Shown here one piece after another: positions 46,065-56,155 of a DNA stretch of 64,000 bases. How positions within the stretch are numbered: the first letter of the stretch is position 1; each line of letters starts with the position of its first letter. The stretch spans positions 168,794,302 to 168,858,301 of the forward strand of contig CM019823.1 of assembly GCA_009763385.1 (NCBI GenBank). The letters are read 5' to 3'. A program made the translations under genes and the position numbers. The notes under the pieces are model-generated. The model made no database searches, was not told where the DNA came from, and saw only the letters and a program-made list of their open reading frames with translations. Origin of the DNA: Coix lacryma-jobi var. lacryma-jobi. Its lineage: Eukaryota; Streptophyta; Magnoliopsida; Poales; Poaceae.

Positions 46065-46290
46065 CCCCGGTCCTTATTCCCAGCCGGGGCTAAATGCCAA
46101 CATTTAGCCCCGGCTGGATACAACAATCGGGACAAAACCTTTTAGTCCCGGTTGGTAACACCAACCGGGGCTAAAGAAGTCAACATTTAGCCCCGGCTGG
46201 ATACAGCAACCGGGGCAAAACCTTTAGCCCCGGTTGGTGAAGGTCAATCTTTAGCCCCGGTTGGTGACACCAACCGGGGCTAAAGGTCCC
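46065..46290. repeat. CACTA right subterminal palindromes
   Basis: Repeated TTTAGCCCCGG and CCGGGGCTAAA words occur as inverted pairs, several spaced by short hairpin loops such as TTGGTGACACCAA. The position and form fit transposase-binding arrays near the 5' end of the element. Confidence 0.82.
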
Positions 46291-46984
46291 TCTGACAAAT
46301 GAGCCGTTGGGCAAAGACCTTTCTAGTCCCGGACGCAAATTTTTCCGTGACTAATGCTGATTTTGCAAATCGTCCAAAGACCTGTTCTCTACTAGTGGAT
46401 CTAAAAATAGTAGCCGGAGATCCAATTCCGGTGCACCTTCAGACGGAGGCAGTCTGGAGCAACGAGGAGTGTCGAAAGGAAAAAAGAAAAAGAAACAATG
46501 CCAAAGGGCACCAACACTGATAGGAGAGTATCGGCCATCATATCCATGTATCTTTGTACGTGGATGTCTTCGGTTTCCTATGTGGAGATAGATTAAAAGT
46601 TAGGATAATTAGTTGTTGGAGTGAGTTTTTTTTCTAGCTTGCGAAAAAAGAACAAGGTTCGAAAATGGATTTATCAAATTATTGGAGATGTTCATAGGGT
46701 AATTTCATGAGCTTTGTAAATGGACTCCATTTTAGTTTTTTCATAAAAAATGCAAAAAAACATCACTTCAACATCTTGGTACAACTCCTTAAAAATAAGA
46801 AGGTGCTCAAACTCTCCCCAACTCATAACTTCACTAGTTTTTCTCAATCATACTAACTTCCAATTAAATATTTTTTCCTAAAATTTTCTAAAATCTTGCT
46901 CTGTCAAATTATTATGTTCTTATAGCTATTACTTGAGTTATATTTTCTAGTGACTTTTAAAATTATGAATTTCCAAAAATAACA

Positions 46985-47300
46985 ACTTCAAATCACATTT
47001 TCATGCAGTAGATTAATTTAAATGAAATTTTTTAACTACATAGTTGTATACCTTCTCAAGATCTACAACTTTTATTTTGATCATTTCTTCATTCGACAAA
47101 GCGATAGTAACGTTATTCACAAAATCTACATATGTCCTATAGTTTTATGAAACTAGAAAAGAGATATATATAAGATTTATCAACAATATTACTATCACTA
47201 TGTCGGATGAACAAATGATGAAAATAGAAGTTGTAGATCGTAAGAAGTTATACAACTTTGTAATTGAACACTTTTTAATTTAAATTAATTTTGGCAACAG
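46985..47300. repeat. Long imperfect inverted repeat, arms about 115 bp
   Basis: The left arm is about 47011-47127 and the right arm about 47178-47290. The right arm read backward matches the left over long words, including ATCTACAACTT, AGTTGTATA and GATAGTAA. Two further direct copies of the right-arm unit (AAGTTGTA, then AAAAGTTA, then AACTTT, then TTTGATTT) follow at about 47375 and 47515. It could fold into a hairpin of more than 100 bp. It resembles no family I can name with confidence. Confidence 0.72.
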
Positions 47301-47607
47301 AAAGTACGTTTGAATTTCTCAAAAATTGAAATATATGAATTTTCAAATGATCTTGGATGGAGAAACAGTCAAAATGAAAGTTGTAAAGCTCAAAAAGTTA
47401 TGAAACTTTGTAGTTGACAACTTTTTGATTTGAAATGATCTTGTCAAGGAAAACTAAATTTCTTAAATTTGAAATTCAAATTTTATAAACGACCTCGAAT
47501 GGAGAAATTACTAAAATGAAAGTTGTAGATTTCGAAAAGTTACGAAACTTTATAGTTGACAACGTTTTGATTTAAATTCATTTAGTACTTCAAAGAAGTA
47601 ATTTATA

Positions 47608-47866
47608 CTCCCTCCGTATTGGTAATAGATGATGTTTTGGACATGGTTTTGGTCAAACATTGGGAATATAAATCATGAATAACTTTTAAGTTGTTGAGTT
47701 TAAAAATATAAAAATCATATAAATAGATTTATATTGAAAAATACTTTCATAAAAATATATACATATCACTTTTTGATAAATATTTTTTAGTATAAAGTGA
47801 GTCAAAGTTGTACTTTGGAGACCGTGTCGATGTCCAAAACATCATCTATTACCAATACGGAGAGAG
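47608..47866. mobile_element. Stowaway-type MITE (Tc1/mariner)
   Basis: It is 259 bp and AT-rich. It begins CTCCCTCCGTATTGGTAATA and ends with the near-perfect complement ACGGAGAGAG. TA is duplicated on both sides (47606-47607 and 47867-47868). The inverted ends run for more than 30 bp, including TGATGTTTTGGACA and its complement. It has no coding capacity and would be moved by a mariner transposase supplied elsewhere. Confidence 0.93.
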
Positions 47867-47924
47867 TACTTGGTTTAGTATAATATATGGAGAATCGAAA
47901 CAAAATTTGAGTACAAGTAATAAG

Positions 47925-47985
47925 GTGGTGCAGCAGGAGAAGGCCATGAGTTCAAATCCCACCAGCCATGCAGCACAATAAAAAA
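47925..47985 (+). other. tRNA-like or SINE-like fragment (B box)
   Basis: GAGTTCAAATCCCACC resembles an internal pol III B box and T-arm. It is preceded by GGTGGTGCAGCAGG, a weak A-box match. I cannot fold a full cloverleaf. It is most likely tRNA-derived debris. Confidence 0.4.
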
Positions 47986-48377
47986 TATCTGAGACTTGTC
48001 GGTGGCTAGTGGGGACCCTTCCTTGTTTAAAAAAATTGCTAGTTTTTTTTAGGTTATTTTGGTTTATGTTTTATCAAGTGTCAAACTAGCACTCGACAAA
48101 GAACTCTTTACCGAGAGTTTTTTTTGTGAATGCTCTTTGGCGAGTATTTTTTTAGCCTTGGTCGAGTGCTCTGGGTAATCGGCAATAGGATATACACGTA
48201 GGAGTAACTATTCCTGGGAGTAGGAAATAATTTTCCTATTACTTGCGCGAATGAAGGTGTCCCGGCGGCGGCCTAATTCGCTCTCGTCGGTTTAATTCTC
48301 CCAGGCGCATTCACGACAAGATAGATATGTGCGCTTCGTTGCGTCGTTGTTGCTTCACACGTCGATCGATAGCGGGG
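47986..48377. other. Unassigned sequence left of element 5
   Basis: No gene. At 48085-48165 an inverted word pair (ACTCGACAAAGAACTCTTTACCGAG and GGCGAGTATTTT) recalls the ACTCGGCAAAGA repeats common in grass DNA transposons. This is too weak to place in a family. Confidence 0.4.
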
Positions 48378-48382
48378 ATTAC

Positions 48383-49061
48383 AGTTGGGGGAAGGAACCC
48401 TCGGCAGTGACGTCGCGCGGGCTGAGTCTGGAGACGACCCTCGCGGTGCCTTGCGTTCCATCGAGGAAACCCTCGTTACCCTTTAAATCCCTCGGATCGT
48501 TTTACCTAACCCTCGGATATTGTTTCGACCTTCGAGTTATCTTGCGGTTCTTACAGGAAAAAAACGTGAAGGGGACAGGGAACAACCCTCGCGCATACCG
48601 CTCACCTTCGCAAGGAGGGCTAAGCTCAACGGATAGCAAGCGAACGCGGGCCTCACGACTGGCGGAGCTGAGAGATCATCCTCCGCGTTCCCACGAAGGT
48701 GTGCGAAAACCAGATGGCGGCGGACGGGTAGGAAGTGAGCTAGGGTTTCCACTCTGCCCGTGTTAGTACGATTTTGCCCTTCCACCACGCGATGCAGAGG
48801 AATCTTTCTTGTACCCTAATGTAATTCGTCTAGTGTCCTTTGGTATTCCCTATAAATACCATGAGATGAACAGTGTAATGGAGGGACTTTTGAGAATTAA
48901 AAAATATCCCCACCCCTTACTTTCCAGTACCCTCGCTCACGGGAGGGTAGCTACAGCACCACTGTTCCTGTTTCTTTATACCCTTGCGTTCGGTTTGACG
49001 ATCGGCCACCTTTGCCACTCCCCTGCCCGTGTGCGGGGGTTGGGCAAGTGTGCTCCCAACA
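48383..49061 (+). repeat. Element 5 5' LTR
   Basis: 679 bp, with the copy at 60160-60837. The two differ mainly by scattered substitutions. TATAAATA at 48851-48858 is the likely promoter core. The ORFs at 48329-48766 and 48809-49126 arise from LTR sequence. Confidence 0.94.
48851..48858 (+). promoter_or_regulatory. Element 5 LTR TATA box
   Basis: TATAAATA lies within TTCCCTATAAATACCATG, about 210 bp before the end of the 5' LTR. The same box is at 60627-60634 in the 3' LTR. It would drive gag-pol RNA. Confidence 0.75.
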
Positions 49062-49064
49062 GTT

Positions 49065-49084
49065 TGGCGTCGTCCGTAGGGATC
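49065..49084 (+). promoter_or_regulatory. Element 5 primer-binding site
   Basis: TGGCGTCGTCCGTAGGGATC begins three bases after the LTR. The TGG start fits pairing with a tRNA CCA end. I do not assign the tRNA. Confidence 0.7.
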
Positions 49085-49094
49085 AGAGTTCGTA

Positions 49095-50682
49095 ATGGCT
49101 GGAAACAGAAGGACATCCTCAACTAGAGACCATCGCGTGTCTAGAGAGGCCACGACGACGGTTCAGCCTGTAGAAGAGAATGTAGAACCCTCGGAAACAG
49201 AAGAAGTTGCTCCAGGGACGGAGGTCCCGGGCCCCCACACTCGGCTGGTATCACAGCCACACCAGCACACCTCCGAAGGAGGTGGGGGAGGAGACGAGGA
49301 GGAGTTGGGCCTCGAGGCCTTAGAGACACTTCAGGTTGAGTTGCAGGAGAAGAAGAGACGTCTAGACCAGCTTGAAAGGCACAACCGACTGCGTCTCATC
49401 CGACAGAAGGCGGATGAAGCAAGAGAGCAGCTTCGCCGAATGGAGGAGTCCCTCGCAGCAGCTGAGGCCGAAGCCGAGGAATGGAATGATAGGCAAATGC
49501 CGCCACTCCACGAGGAGAATGTCGAGCAGGGTCAGGGCAACGCTCGTCAACCACCACCACCACCCACCACCAAATTTTTGCCAACTTTACCCAGAAGAGC
49601 GAGAGTCAAACCTTCGCATTCAGCGAAGGGCTCAACAACACCAGATACCCTACGACCCAAGATCACCACTCTCCCAAATACTGCAAACCCAACCCTGGCC
49701 ACCATGCTACAATCCACAAAATCTGCCCCGTTATGACGGACTTACTGACCCTCGCCAATTCATAATGAGCTATGAAGCGGCAGTGGCCGCAGCAGGGGGA
49801 GACGAATCAACAATGGCGAAGTCCTTCATGACCATACTTCGCGACATCGCCCAGACTTGGTACAGCAACCTCCGCCCCGGAACTGTGGATTCCTGGGCCA
49901 ACCTCAGAGACAGGCTCTGCATAAACTTCAAGGGTATCACAATAGCCCCATCAAATCCAATTGACATGTTCAACTGCAAACAAGAAGAGCATGAACCACT
50001 GCAAGATTACTGACGAAGGTTCATCCAAATCAGAGCAAGAACTTCTGGGATATCTGACGAAGCCATAATCCTCGCAGCCGTAAGCGGTCTGTGCCCAGGA
50101 CCCTGCTCCTCGAAGTTTGCTAGGAAGCCGACAAACACAATTGAAGAACTACATGAGACAATGGAGAGATACTGTAGAGCAGACATGGACTTCAGGGCAA
50201 AGTCCGACGCCCGAAGATCACGACAAAAACCATAGTTGCGGCCCCAAGCGAGAGAAAACAACCCTCGCCAAGATCAAAGTAACATTGGCGCAATCAACAA
50301 GGCAAATCCACTTGAAGATCAGAGAAGGGGCACTCAACCTTCGGGCAACCAAAATCCGCAAGGATTCCCACCTCCGCCTGACCAGAGAAACCAACAGAAG
50401 GATCCTGCAAAAATGTATTGTCATTTTTGTGGTCCAGGAAAAGGGCACACCACCAAACAATGCGAGTGCTTCGCCAAGGGAAAAGAGTACCAGGAATCCA
50501 AAAGAGCCACATCTGCAGAAAACCGAACAATCAATCACACCAGAAAGCCAAACTATAACCCAACCCATCCCCCATACCAGTACACCCCAATAAACTATGG
50601 CTTACCCTCGCATCAACCATTCTACACTCATCACCCACACTACAACCACACCTTATATCAACCAACCCACATCCCTCAATGA
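49095..50682 (+). pseudogene. Element 5 gag
   Basis: The start is the ATG at 49095 (MAGNRRTSS), ten bases after the primer site. The first 150 residues are hydrophilic, with a coiled coil (EKKRRLDQLERHNRL). A frameshift near 49550-49620 moves the gene into the frame that also carries pol. The capsid-like part then reads RYDGLTDPRQFIMSYEAA and DIAQTWYSNLRPGTVDSW. A knuckle-like motif, CHFCGPGKGHTTKQC, is at about 50415-50460, with five residues between the second Cys and the His instead of four. In-frame stops lie at 50011 (TGA), 50233 (TAG) and 50680 (TGA). The last might be a natural gag end. Confidence 0.8.
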
Positions 50683-53600
50683 CAAAACACTCCATACACT
50701 GTCACATACCCAACAACCCCTCAAACCCAAATCAACCAACAAGCGAACAACGCTTTACCATCACCACCACCAATACCAGCACTGCCAGCACCCCAACCTG
50801 TCAAAACCGAAGCCCAAACCCAGACAACCATCAATAACCCAACATCAACCTTCGGTGTAATACTAGCTATCACCGGAGGCTCCAACGAAGATCATGGCAA
50901 CAAGAGGCAAAGGAAAGAACATACTAGAAGAGTACACCATGTAGCCGTCGAAGGACCGTACAAATTTGGTCGATGGTCTCATATCCCAATAACCTTCGAT
51001 TCTAGTGACATGAAGTTAAGGGATTACCCTCACACTAATGCTATGGTGATTGAAACTAATCTAGCAGGGTGGACAGTTACCAAAATCCTAGTCGACACAG
51101 GAAGCTCCGCAGACATCCTGTTCGCCACAACCTTCGACAATATAAAACTTGACAGAAACCTCTTGCAACCCGCCGGTAACCCCCTATACGGTTTCGGTGG
51201 CCAGCAAGTAAGAGCCATCGGAAAGATCTCTTTACCCATAACCTTCGGAGATCAAGTGAACTGCAGAACTGAGCACATAACCTTCGACGTGGTTGATATG
51301 TTCTATCCTTACAATGCAATATTTGGCCGAGGGGTCACCAATGCATTCAACGCTGTCATCCATCCTGCATACCTCTGCATGAAGCTTCCTGCTCCGAAGG
51401 GGGTCATTGCAGTATATGGAGATCAAGACGTCGCAAGAGCCGCAGAAGGAACAGTAGCACCGAGGCAACGCAATGTGCACAATTTAACAAACCAACAAAT
51501 AACAAAGCACTGTAGCAAAGGCGAAGCAATCAACGACCAAAAAAGAGCATTACCCAAAGAAGAAACCAAACAAGTCCAACTCTTTGAAGCCAAACCCGAA
51601 AGAAAAGTATTCATCTCAGCCAACTTAGACCCCCAGTCAGAAAATAACCTCATCCTTTTCCTCAAAGAAAACTCCGACACCTTCGCTTGGTCTGCGGAGG
51701 ACCTCAAGGGAGTAAGCAGAACTTTGATCGAGCATAGCCTAAACATAAAGCAAGGTCATCGCCCAATCAAGCAAAAGCTTCGCAAAATGTCAGAAGAAAG
51801 GAAAGAGGCGGCGAGGGCAGAAGTAAAAAGACTCTTGGATGCAGGGGTCATCCGCCTAGTCAAATACCCAACATGGCTTTCAAATGTGGTCCTAGTCCAG
51901 AAAAAGAACAAGATGTGGCGAATGTGCGTAGATTTCACATGCTTGAACAAAGCTTGCCCGAAGGATGACTTTCCCCTACCAAACATAAGCGTTTTGGTTG
52001 ACAGAGCAGCTGGTTGCCAAATGCTTTCTCTCCTCGACTGTTTCTCGGGGTACCATCAAATCTGGATGAATGAAGAAGATGAGGAAAAAACAAGCTTCAT
52101 CACACCTTCAGGCACTTTTTGTTTTCGAAGAATGGCAGAAGGCTTGAGAAATGCAGGATCTACCTTCGCCCGCATGACATCCGAAGTCTTCAAAGATGAA
52201 CATGCCATCACTGCCTACGTCGATGATTTGATTGTTCAAAGCGAACAAAAAGAAAGCCACATTTCAGACTTGGCAAGAGTGTTCAACAACCTTCAGTCAG
52301 CCGGCTTAAAACTAAACCCCAAAAAATGTGTTTTCGGGGTAAGCGAAGGAAAACTGCTAGGTTGCATTGTCTCAGCAAGGGGAATCGAAGCCAACCCCGA
52401 GAAAATTGACGTCATCATCAACATGGAACCCCCGACAACAAAAAAAGCAGCTCAGCGTTTGTCAAGCCGCTTAGCAGCACTCAGTAGATTCATCTCCAGA
52501 TCAGCTGAGTGAGGATTACCTTTCTTCGAAACTTTGAGAAGCGCTGCTCCATTCAATTGGGGACCTCGGCAGCAGAAAGCTTTCGAGGATCTGAAAAAGT
52601 ATCTCACCAACCTGACCGTCTTAACCAGCCCTAGCAAAGGGGACCTGCTACTGCTGTACATCGCAACCTCGCCTCATGCAGCCAGCGCAGTGCTAGTAAA
52701 AGAATTGCACCAAAACAGCAAATCAAGGCAAGCCCTAATATACTATGTGTCAGAAACCCTCGAGGGTCCCAAGCAAAACTACTCAGAGCTCGAGAAGATA
52801 GCATACGCCGTAGTCATGGCGTCAAGAAAGCTAAAACAGTATTTTCAGGCACACGAGATCCAAGTACCCTCAACATACCCCCTCGAAAATATTTTCAAGA
52901 ACAATGAGGCAGTCGACAGAATAGCAAAATGGGCAGTCGAACTGAACAGCTACACCATAACCTTCGTGGGTAGAACAACAATCAAATCACAAGCCCTAGC
53001 AGATTTCATAGTCGAATGGACTCCAGACCCTCGCAGAGGTGGAGTCGAAAAAGATCCATTTTGGACAGTATACGTCGACGGAGCCTGGGGAGCAGATGGA
53101 GCAGGAGCCTCGGCTATCCTAGTTTCGCCATCTGAATCGAAGCTACGATACGCAAAAAGACTCGACTTCAAGTGCACAAACAATTCCGCAGGATATGAAG
53201 CTGTAATACTGGCACTTTCAAGGCTTCGAGCATTATCAGTCCAAAGGGCGGTCATTAATACAGACTCCCAAGTCATCGCGGGTCATACTGAGAAAAATTA
53301 CAAAGCAAAAGATCCAGAGCTACACAAATACTTACAATATGTTCGAAAGTTAGAATCTTTCTTCCTCGGAATAACAGTGAAAGCAATTCCGAGGTCAGAA
53401 AACAGCGAGGCAGACACTCTAGCCAAAGTGGCAGCACAACAACTACAGTTGCCACTAGACGTTTTCTACGAAGCAGCAACACAATCAGCCATCAAAGTTT
53501 CTGAAAAAACAGCGAAGCTGATCAATGCAATTCAAAGCGAAGATTGGAGAGCCCCAATCATGGCCTACATCAACGGGTTGCACGAGCCCGATTCCAAAGA

Positions 53601-54764
53601 GGAAGAAAACAGACTCAAACAAAGAACTCGAGGGTACAAAATAGTGGACAACATTTTATTCAAAGCCTCGGTGACCTCGCCATGGCTAAAATGCATGTCA
53701 CAGGATCAAGGAAAGGATATTCTTAAACTTATTCACGAAGGTATCTGCGGCTCACACAACGACCCGAGGGCGCTAGTTGGAAAAGCTTTTCGTCAAGGCT
53801 TATTTTGGCCAACAGGACTACGAGATGCAGAAGACATCGTCAAACGTTGCGAGGGTTGCCAACTAACAGCAAAAACACAAAACGCCCCAGGAGCCCCAAC
53901 AACTCTGATATGCCCAACATGGCCCTTGCATAGATGGGCAATGGACCTCGTCGGTCCTCTACCGACAACTCCACGAAACCTCCGCTACGCGGTGGTAGCT
54001 GTGGAATACTTCACAAAGTGGATTGAGACTAGACCTTTGGCTTCTATCACCTCTTTAGCCGTGAAAAAGTTCTTCTAGCAGCAAATAGTTTATTGTTTCG
54101 GAGTTCCCAAACACCTAACCGTCGACAATGACACTCAGTTTGACAGCGAGGTCTTTAAGGAATTCTGCGCTCAAATGGGAACAATCTTGTGCTTCGCCTC
54201 AGTCTGGCACCCTCAATCCAATGGCTTAGTTGAAAGAGCTAACACAACAATTTTTCAAGCCATATCAAAAAAATTACAAGGCAGGCCCAAGGGAAAATGG
54301 GAAGAAGAGCTAACCTCGGTCACCTGGTCCCGTTACACTTCGGAATGCAGAGCTACCAAATTCACACCTTTTAGGCTCCTATTTGGGGAAGAAGCTGTAT
54401 TACTAGAAGAATTGAAATATGCCTCTCTCAGAACAACCCTCGAACCAGATGAACCAAACCAGCTGCTAGATAAAGATTTGCTCGAGGAAACAAGATGCAA
54501 CGCAGTGCACAACCTTCGAAAGTATCAAGAAGAAACAAAAAATGGAGAGACAAAAAGGTGAGAATCAAAGAACTGAAGAAGGGTGACCTCGTCCTCATTC
54601 GGAAATAAAACGCCAACATGGCGATCAAATTTCAGCCAAAATGGACGGGACCATACCTGATAGTGGAATGCAATCGTCCTGGGTTCTATCACCTCTTTGA
54701 CAACGAAGGAACCCGCCTGCCTCACACCTGGAATGTCGACGACCTTCGCAAATACCATTCATAG
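50683..54764 (+). pseudogene. Element 5 pol: protease, reverse transcriptase, two RNase H domains, integrase
   Basis: It continues the gag frame. The protease has KILVDTGSSADILF (catalytic DTG) near 51090. The reverse transcriptase has MCVDFTCLNKACPKDDFPLP near 51930 and the catalytic box AYVDDLIVQS near 52220. RNase H follows from 52534, with SELEKIAYAVVMASRKLKQY. The second RNase H has VYVDGAWGADGAGAS and NNSAGYEAVILAL near 53070-53215. Integrase has HEGICGSHNDPRALVGKAF, CEGCQ, MDLVGPLP, VDNDTQF and NGLVERAN, so its three acidic catalytic residues are present. In-frame stops lie at 52510 (TGA) and 54076 (TAG). A frameshift near 54540 moves the last 70 codons (KWTGPYLIVE) to another frame, ending at TAG 54762-54764. 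Confidence 0.9.
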
Positions 54765-55071
54765 CGGAGCCTTAGCGAGCTCTCGCAACATGTAACTTTG
54801 CTTTTTTCCCTTTTCGTCTTTTTCAAAACCACGCTTGTAACCAAAGCAAAGGAGCTGCACTCTTTTTCCTTACGAAGGGGCGTAAGGTTTTTTAACGAGG
54901 CAGCATCCAAATCCTTAATACAAACAATCAACCTCCGAAAAAAGCAGACTCCAAATTGTTATTTTTCTCAATAAACATCGAAAAAAGCAACTCTCCATCA
55001 AGAGTGCTTATAATCGATGAAAACCCCCGAAGATTGCTTCGAAACACAAATCTTTTCGAAGCAAACTTGTG
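54765..55071. other. Spacer after element 5 pol
   Basis: About 300 bp with no gene, between the pol stop and the first tandem array. T-rich patches near 54800-54830 could hold a poly(A) signal for gag-pol RNA. Confidence 0.45.
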
Positions 55072-55585
55072 TAAAGCAAACTCCACCTCCACCTAAGACA
55101 AGGGGAGGCGCGAAGTCCAAAAAATACAAGTACCTCGAAAAAACACCAGGGGCTTGTAAAGCAAACTTCACCTCCACCTAAGACAAGGGGAGGCGCGAAG
55201 TCAAAAAAACACAAGTACCCTCGAAAAACGCCAGGGGCTTGTAAAACAAACTTCACCTCCACCTAAGACAAGGGGAGGCGCGAAGTCCAAAAAATACAAG
55301 TACCCTTGAAAAAACGTCAGGGGCTTGTAAAGCAAACTTCACCTCCACCTAAGACAAGGGGAGGCGCGAAGTCCAAAAAATACAAGTACCCTCGAAAAAA
55401 TGCCAGGGACTTGTAAAGCAAACTTCACCTCCACCTAAGACAAGGGAAGGCGCGAAGTCCAAAAAACACAAGTACCCTCGAAAAAACGCCAGGGGCTTGT
55501 AAAACAAACTTCACCTCCACCTAAAACAAGGGGAGGCGCGAAATCCAAAAAATGTAAGTACCTTCGCAAAAACACCAGAGAAGGA
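55072..55585. repeat. Tandem array A, six units of 84-86 bp
   Basis: Units start GTAAAGCAAAC or GTAAAACAAAC at 55072, 55156, 55241, 55327, 55413 and 55499. Each contains CACCTCCACCTAAGACAAG, GGAGGCGCGAAGTC and CAAGTACC. The copies are very similar, which suggests recent amplification. The array lies just past the 3' end of pol. Confidence 0.95.
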
Positions 55586-56030
55586 GGCGTCGCTGTTTTT
55601 TCATAATCATCTTACATAAACGTTAAGCGAGCCTCGCTAAAAGAAAAGGGGGCGTCGCTGTTTTCCTAATGAGCTTACTTAAACGTTAAGCGAGCCTTGC
55701 TAAAAGAAAAGGGGGCATCGCTGTTTTTTCCTAATCAACTTACATGAACGTTAAGCGAGCCACGCTAAAAGAAAAGAGGGCGTCGCTGTTTATTCCTAAT
55801 CAGCTTACATAAACGTTAAGCGAGCCTCGCTAAAAGAAAAGGGGCGTCGCTGTTTTCCTAATCAGCTTACATAAACGTTAAGCGAGCCTCGCTAAAAGAA
55901 AAGGGGGCGTCGCTGTTTTCCTAATCAGCTTACTTAAACGTTAAGCGAGCCTCGCTAAAAGAAAAGGGGGCGTCGCTGTTTTTTCCTAATCAGCTTACAT
56001 AAACGTTAGGCGAGCCTCGCTAAAATAAAG
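55586..56030. repeat. Tandem array B, seven units of 62-66 bp with a hairpin
   Basis: Units start GGCGTCGCTG at 55586, 55651, 55713 (GGCATCGCTG), 55779, 55843, 55906 and 55969. Each contains AAACGTTAAGCGAGCCTCGC. Within this, AGCGAG and CTCGCT form a six-base stem around one base. It directly abuts array A and ends about 125 bp from the stop of the antisense gene. Confidence 0.95.
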
Positions 56031-56155
56031 GAGAGCATCAACGTTTTCCAAAGCACGTTAATTGCACAATAACGTAAACTCAGCCATAGACCGGGCAAAG
56101 GTAAAAACTTTTTTCCTCATCAATTCACACAAAACGGTAAAAAAAGTGTACAAAG

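Larger units (their letters stand above)
41394..46397 (-). mobile_element. CACTA transposon with TNP2-type transposase, left end missing
   Basis: The right end reads CACTAGTAGAGAACAGG on the minus strand, from 46397, a typical CACTA terminus. Subterminal palindromes occur at both sides (41400-41556 and about 46065-46290). A large transposase gene is on the minus strand. No CACTA terminus is found on the left. The sequence starts abruptly at the end of the element 4 LTR. A three-base target copy to the right would be GAT (46398-46400), but its partner is not seen. The left palindromes are of the AGTCCCGGG type and the right ones of the AGCCCCGG type. The two sides may therefore come from related but different elements. 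Confidence 0.82.

Noticed and set aside
48329..49126. ORFs within the element 5 LTRs (also 60184-60543)
   Set aside because: They lie in noncoding LTR sequence and are repeated in both LTRs without any domain.
55072..56030. CRISPR-like array
   Set aside because: Units are whole tandem copies with no unique spacers, inside a plant retrotransposon.
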